34,016 bases of DNA from Hymenobacter profundi (GTDB lineage: Bacteria; Bacteroidota; Bacteroidia; Cytophagales; Hymenobacteraceae): the NCBI RefSeq assembly GCF_019334315.1, contig NZ_JAHWGL010000054.1, forward strand, positions 1 to 34,016. The letters run 5' to 3'. Numbering within the stretch: the first letter of the stretch is position 1; every line of letters starts with the position of its first letter. The translations under genes were made by a program, and so were the position numbers. The notes below the pieces were generated by a model that was given only the letters and a program-made list of their open reading frames with translations, ran no database searches and had not been told where the DNA came from. Positions 32,203 to 34,016 of the stretch are shown piece by piece.

Positions 32203-32751
32203 ATGAAAAATAAATTCTGGCAAACGCTGGGGCTGGCTACCGTGGCTAGTATGCGCAGCATGTTGGCTCCAGCCTTGTTGAGCAAATCGTTGGTGAAGCA
32301 CAACTCGCCTTACCTTGGCAATTCGCCCCTACGCTTCATGCAGTCTCCCATTACGGCCAATGTGCTGTCGGTACTGGCTGGGGCTGAGCTGATTGGCGAC
32401 AAGCAGCCCGATGCCGCCGACCGCACTTCTGCCACTGTAATGCCCAGCCGGGCTGTAGCGGGTGCCTTGCTGGGCGCTACGTTGTACAAATCACAACAGG
32501 GCAGTGCCCTCGTCGGTGCCCTGATTGGTAGCGTAGCAGCCGTAGCTACTAACTATGCAACCCTGGCTTTCCGCAAACAGCTCATCGAAAGCACTAATCA
32601 GCCCATTTTGGCTGGTATTATTGAAGATGGTATTGCTGTAACCAGTGGCTTAGCCATCCTGAAAGGCCGCAAAGGTACCAAGCTCACCAAGGCCGATAAG
32701 AAAGCCAACAAAGAAGCCAAGCAGGCCGCTAAGGCCAGGCAGATGGCTTAA
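32203..32751 (+). CDS. DUF4126-family membrane protein
   Basis: A 182-residue protein with hydrophobic, Gly/Ala-rich segments: WQTLGLATVASMRSMLAPAL at the N-terminus, then SRAVAGALLGATLY, SALVGALIGSVAAVATNYA and PILAGIIEDGIAVTSGLAIL, the pattern of DUF4126. The C-terminus is a Lys/Ala-rich tail (KLTKADKKANKEAKQAAKA) that probably stays in the cytoplasm. The function of the family is not established. It stands alone and converges with a lipoprotein gene across a strong shared hairpin. Confidence 0.82.
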   Translation: MKNKFWQTLGLATVASMRSMLAPALLSKSLVKHNSPYLGNSPLRFMQSPITANVLSVLAGAELIGDKQPDAADRTSATVMPSRAVAGALLGATLYKSQQGSALVGALIGSVAAVATNYATLAFRKQLIESTNQPILAGIIEDGIAVTSGLAILKGRKGTKLTKADKKANKEAKQAAKARQMA

Positions 32752-32766
32752 AAACACTGTAATCTT

Positions 32767-32812
32767 ACAGCAGAACGCCCCCCGGAACTGGTTCCGGGGG
32801 GCGTTCTGCTGT
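32767..32812. terminator. bidirectional terminator, ~21-bp stem
   Basis: The arms 32767-32788 and 32791-32812 are perfect complements around a minimal loop, with a G+C-rich core (ACGCCCCCCGGAAC). The hairpin lies 15 bp past the DUF4126 stop and 15 bp before the end of the converging lipoprotein gene, so it can serve both. The T-runs are poor. Confidence 0.75.
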
Positions 32813-32827
32813 TATAGAAGAAAGCAG

Positions 32828-33130
32828 TTAGTTGCTGCCATTCATAGCGGGTGGGTTCTGACCACCGGGGGCGTCCATGGCGCCGTTGTTGCTGGTAGGT
32901 GGCGTGTCTTTGGTAGCTTGGTCGGCAGGCGAGTCCAGGCCTTGCGGCGTGGTTACGGTTTGCTCGGCATTCACGCTGTCAATATCGGTGTCGGTGGCGC
33001 GGGCTTCGGGGGCTTCTGCGAAGGTGCCTTCGCGCTGGGTTTCGTTGCCGGGGCCTTTGCTATAGTCGCAGGAAGAGAAAGACAAGGTAGCGGCTGCTAA
33101 GGCCGCGCTTAGGAAGAAAGAGCGTTTCAT
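32828..33130 (-). CDS. small acidic lipoprotein, disordered mature region
   Basis: A 100-residue predicted lipoprotein. MKRSFFLSAALAAATLSFSSC is a lipoprotein signal with Cys21 acylated. The mature part (DYSKGPGNETQREG, then E/D/T/A-rich, then PPTSNNGAMDAPGGQNPPAM) is low complexity, acidic and Pro/Asn-rich, probably disordered, and has no domain I recognise. Its signal peptide is almost the same as that of the Thr-rich lipoprotein at 19371-19733 although the mature regions are unrelated in composition. Confidence 0.75.
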   Translation of the reverse strand: MKRSFFLSAALAAATLSFSSCDYSKGPGNETQREGTFAEAPEARATDTDIDSVNAEQTVTTPQGLDSPADQATKDTPPTSNNGAMDAPGGQNPPAMNGSN

Positions 33131-33231
33131 CGGGAGTTAGTCATGTAAGTGGAGTCAGAAAGGCTATACGTAAACTACCCACGAAACGGCCGGCTTAGCC
33201 AGTAGAATTGGCGGGCGCGTATCTTCGGCCA

Positions 33232-33936
33232 ATGGCAATTTCGATAACCATGAGCTGGAGCGGGGGTAAAGATTCGGCCCTCGCGCTCTACCACCTGCTG
33301 CGCGATGGCCGCTATCAGGTAACTCACCTGCTCACCAACGTAAACGCGCACTACGGCCGCGTATCCATGCACGGCGTGCGTGTAGAATTGCTAGAGGCGC
33401 AAGCCCAACGCCTGGCCTTACCCCTACACCAGGTGCGCCTACCCGAGGCGCCCAGCATGGCCGAGTATGAGCACCAGACGCAAACGGCCTTGCAGGAATT
33501 GCAGGCGCAAGGCACGACGCACGTGGCGTTCGGGGATATTTTTCTGGAAGATTTGCGCGTCTACCGCGAGCAGCAGCTTACCCAGCTGGCTATGCAGGCA
33601 CTGTTCCCGCTGTGGCAACGCCCTACCGCCGAGCTGCTCCACGAGTACCTGACGCTGGGCTTCCGGGCCGTGGTGGTGTGCGTAAACGAAGCCTACCTCG
33701 ACCGCAGCTTCTGCGGCCGCCTACTTGATGCAGACTTCCTCCGCGACCTACCCGCCAGCGTAGACCCCTGCGGCGAAAACGGCGAGTACCACACCTTTCT
33801 CTTCGACGCGCCCTACTTTAAGCACCCCATTCCCTTTCAACGCGGCGACATCGTGCGCCGCACCTACCCCGCGCCGGTTGGCGAAGCGCCACTGAGTGCG
33901 TTTTGGTATTGTGATATTTTGTTGGGAGAGGAGTAA
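33232..33936 (+). CDS. DPH6-like ATP pyrophosphatase (diphthine-ammonia ligase family)
   Basis: A 234-residue N-type ATP pyrophosphatase. The PP-loop SGGKDS is at residues 10-15, and VAFGDIFLEDLRVYRE and DPCGENGEYHTFLFDAP are hallmarks of the DPH6/MJ0570 family. In eukaryotes and archaea this family amidates diphthine on elongation factor 2; bacteria lack diphthamide, so a bacterial member must do something else, such as amide or thioamide formation on a small molecule. The start ATG 33232 is preferred because MAISITMSWSGGKDS begins where homologues do; ATG 33208 would add eight residues. A TATCTTCG box overlaps the region just before it. The IS-like end begins 4 bp after the stop. Confidence 0.88.
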   Translation: MAISITMSWSGGKDSALALYHLLRDGRYQVTHLLTNVNAHYGRVSMHGVRVELLEAQAQRLALPLHQVRLPEAPSMAEYEHQTQTALQELQAQGTTHVAFGDIFLEDLRVYREQQLTQLAMQALFPLWQRPTAELLHEYLTLGFRAVVVCVNEAYLDRSFCGRLLDADFLRDLPASVDPCGENGEYHTFLFDAPYFKHPIPFQRGDIVRRTYPAPVGEAPLSAFWYCDILLGEE

Positions 33937-33940
33937 AGGG

Positions 33941-34016
33941 TGTCTCGTCCTAAAATAGGTTGACCATCAATTTCAGTCAGATGGAACACTTGTTTTTGTT
34001 TCGCAAGCAGGCGCAT
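33941..34016 (+). mobile_element. probable left end of an insertion sequence (partial)
   Basis: From 33941 the sequence TGTCTCGTCCTAAAATAGG, continuing to TTGACC, has the layout of the terminal inverted repeats of IS3/IS150-type elements (TG start, then a CC-AAAA-GTTGAC-like core). It begins 4 bp after the preceding stop codon. A short open frame follows from ATG 33981. The element runs off the window, so the other end and the transposase cannot be checked. Confidence 0.4.
33981..34016 (+). CDS. possible 5' end of a transposase gene (cut by the window)
   Basis: An open frame MEHLFLFRKQAH starts 40 nt inside the putative IS end, and runs to the window edge. Distance and orientation fit an IS3-type orfA, but only 12 codons are present and no domain can be identified. 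Confidence 0.25.
   Translation, partial: MEHLFLFRKQAH

Overview
The window looks like a chromosomal segment of a Bacteroidetes bacterium, most likely Hymenobacter or a close relative (family Hymenobacteraceae). The basis is GC-rich coding DNA, Bacteroidetes-type promoters (TTG/TTTG, about 20 nt, TAnnTTTG) with weak Shine-Dalgarno signals, type IX secretion sorting tails on two secreted proteins, a periplasmic TonB-C protein, a tRNA-Leu without encoded CCA, and many short dispersed inverted repeats between genes. The genus is inferred from memory of such genomes, not from a search.

Layout. (1) 1-2161: repeat fragment, TonB-C protein, sodium:solute symporter, all minus strand. (2) 2277-6198: minus-strand operon for a type I secretion-like envelope machine: an ABC transmembrane protein with no ATPase domain, an HlyD-type adaptor overlapping it by 8 bp, and a TolC-type outer membrane protein 3 bp further on. 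(3) 6510-9828: MBL-fold hydrolase, small predicted outer membrane protein, glutamate dehydrogenase. (4) 10188-13401: two tandem paralogous secreted proteins (PA14, ricin-type lectin, T9SS tail), followed by very stable hairpins. (5) 13671-17493: glycosyltransferase, M61 peptidase with PDZ, methyltransferase. (6) 17605-19293: two PAP2 phosphatase paralogs flanking a tRNA-Leu(CAG). (7) 19371-20722: Thr-rich lipoprotein and a HAD phosphatase.

(8) 20776-28458 is a urease region. ureD lies on the plus strand, followed by a DUF2071 gene. On the minus strand, in transcription order, come a UreH-type nickel permease, a fused gamma/beta urease subunit, an AT-rich MORN-repeat lipoprotein that looks inserted, ureC, ureF and ureG. 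All nickel ligands of UreC are present. UreC, UreAB, UreD, UreF and UreG would form the enzyme and its Ni/GTP-dependent maturation complex, with the permease supplying nickel. No ureE is visible. Different inverted repeats occupy five junctions of this region.

(9) 28834-33936: glutathione peroxidase, DUF885 lipoprotein hydrolase, flavin reductase, DUF4126 membrane protein, small lipoprotein and a DPH6-like ATP pyrophosphatase. The last ~76 bases look like the start of an insertion sequence.

The observations most worth following are the ATPase-less ABC exporter operon, the foreign-looking lipoprotein inside the urease operon, the inverted repeats around urease genes, the tandem PA14/ricin pair, and a frame-independent excess of the motif CCTACCC/GGGTAGG.
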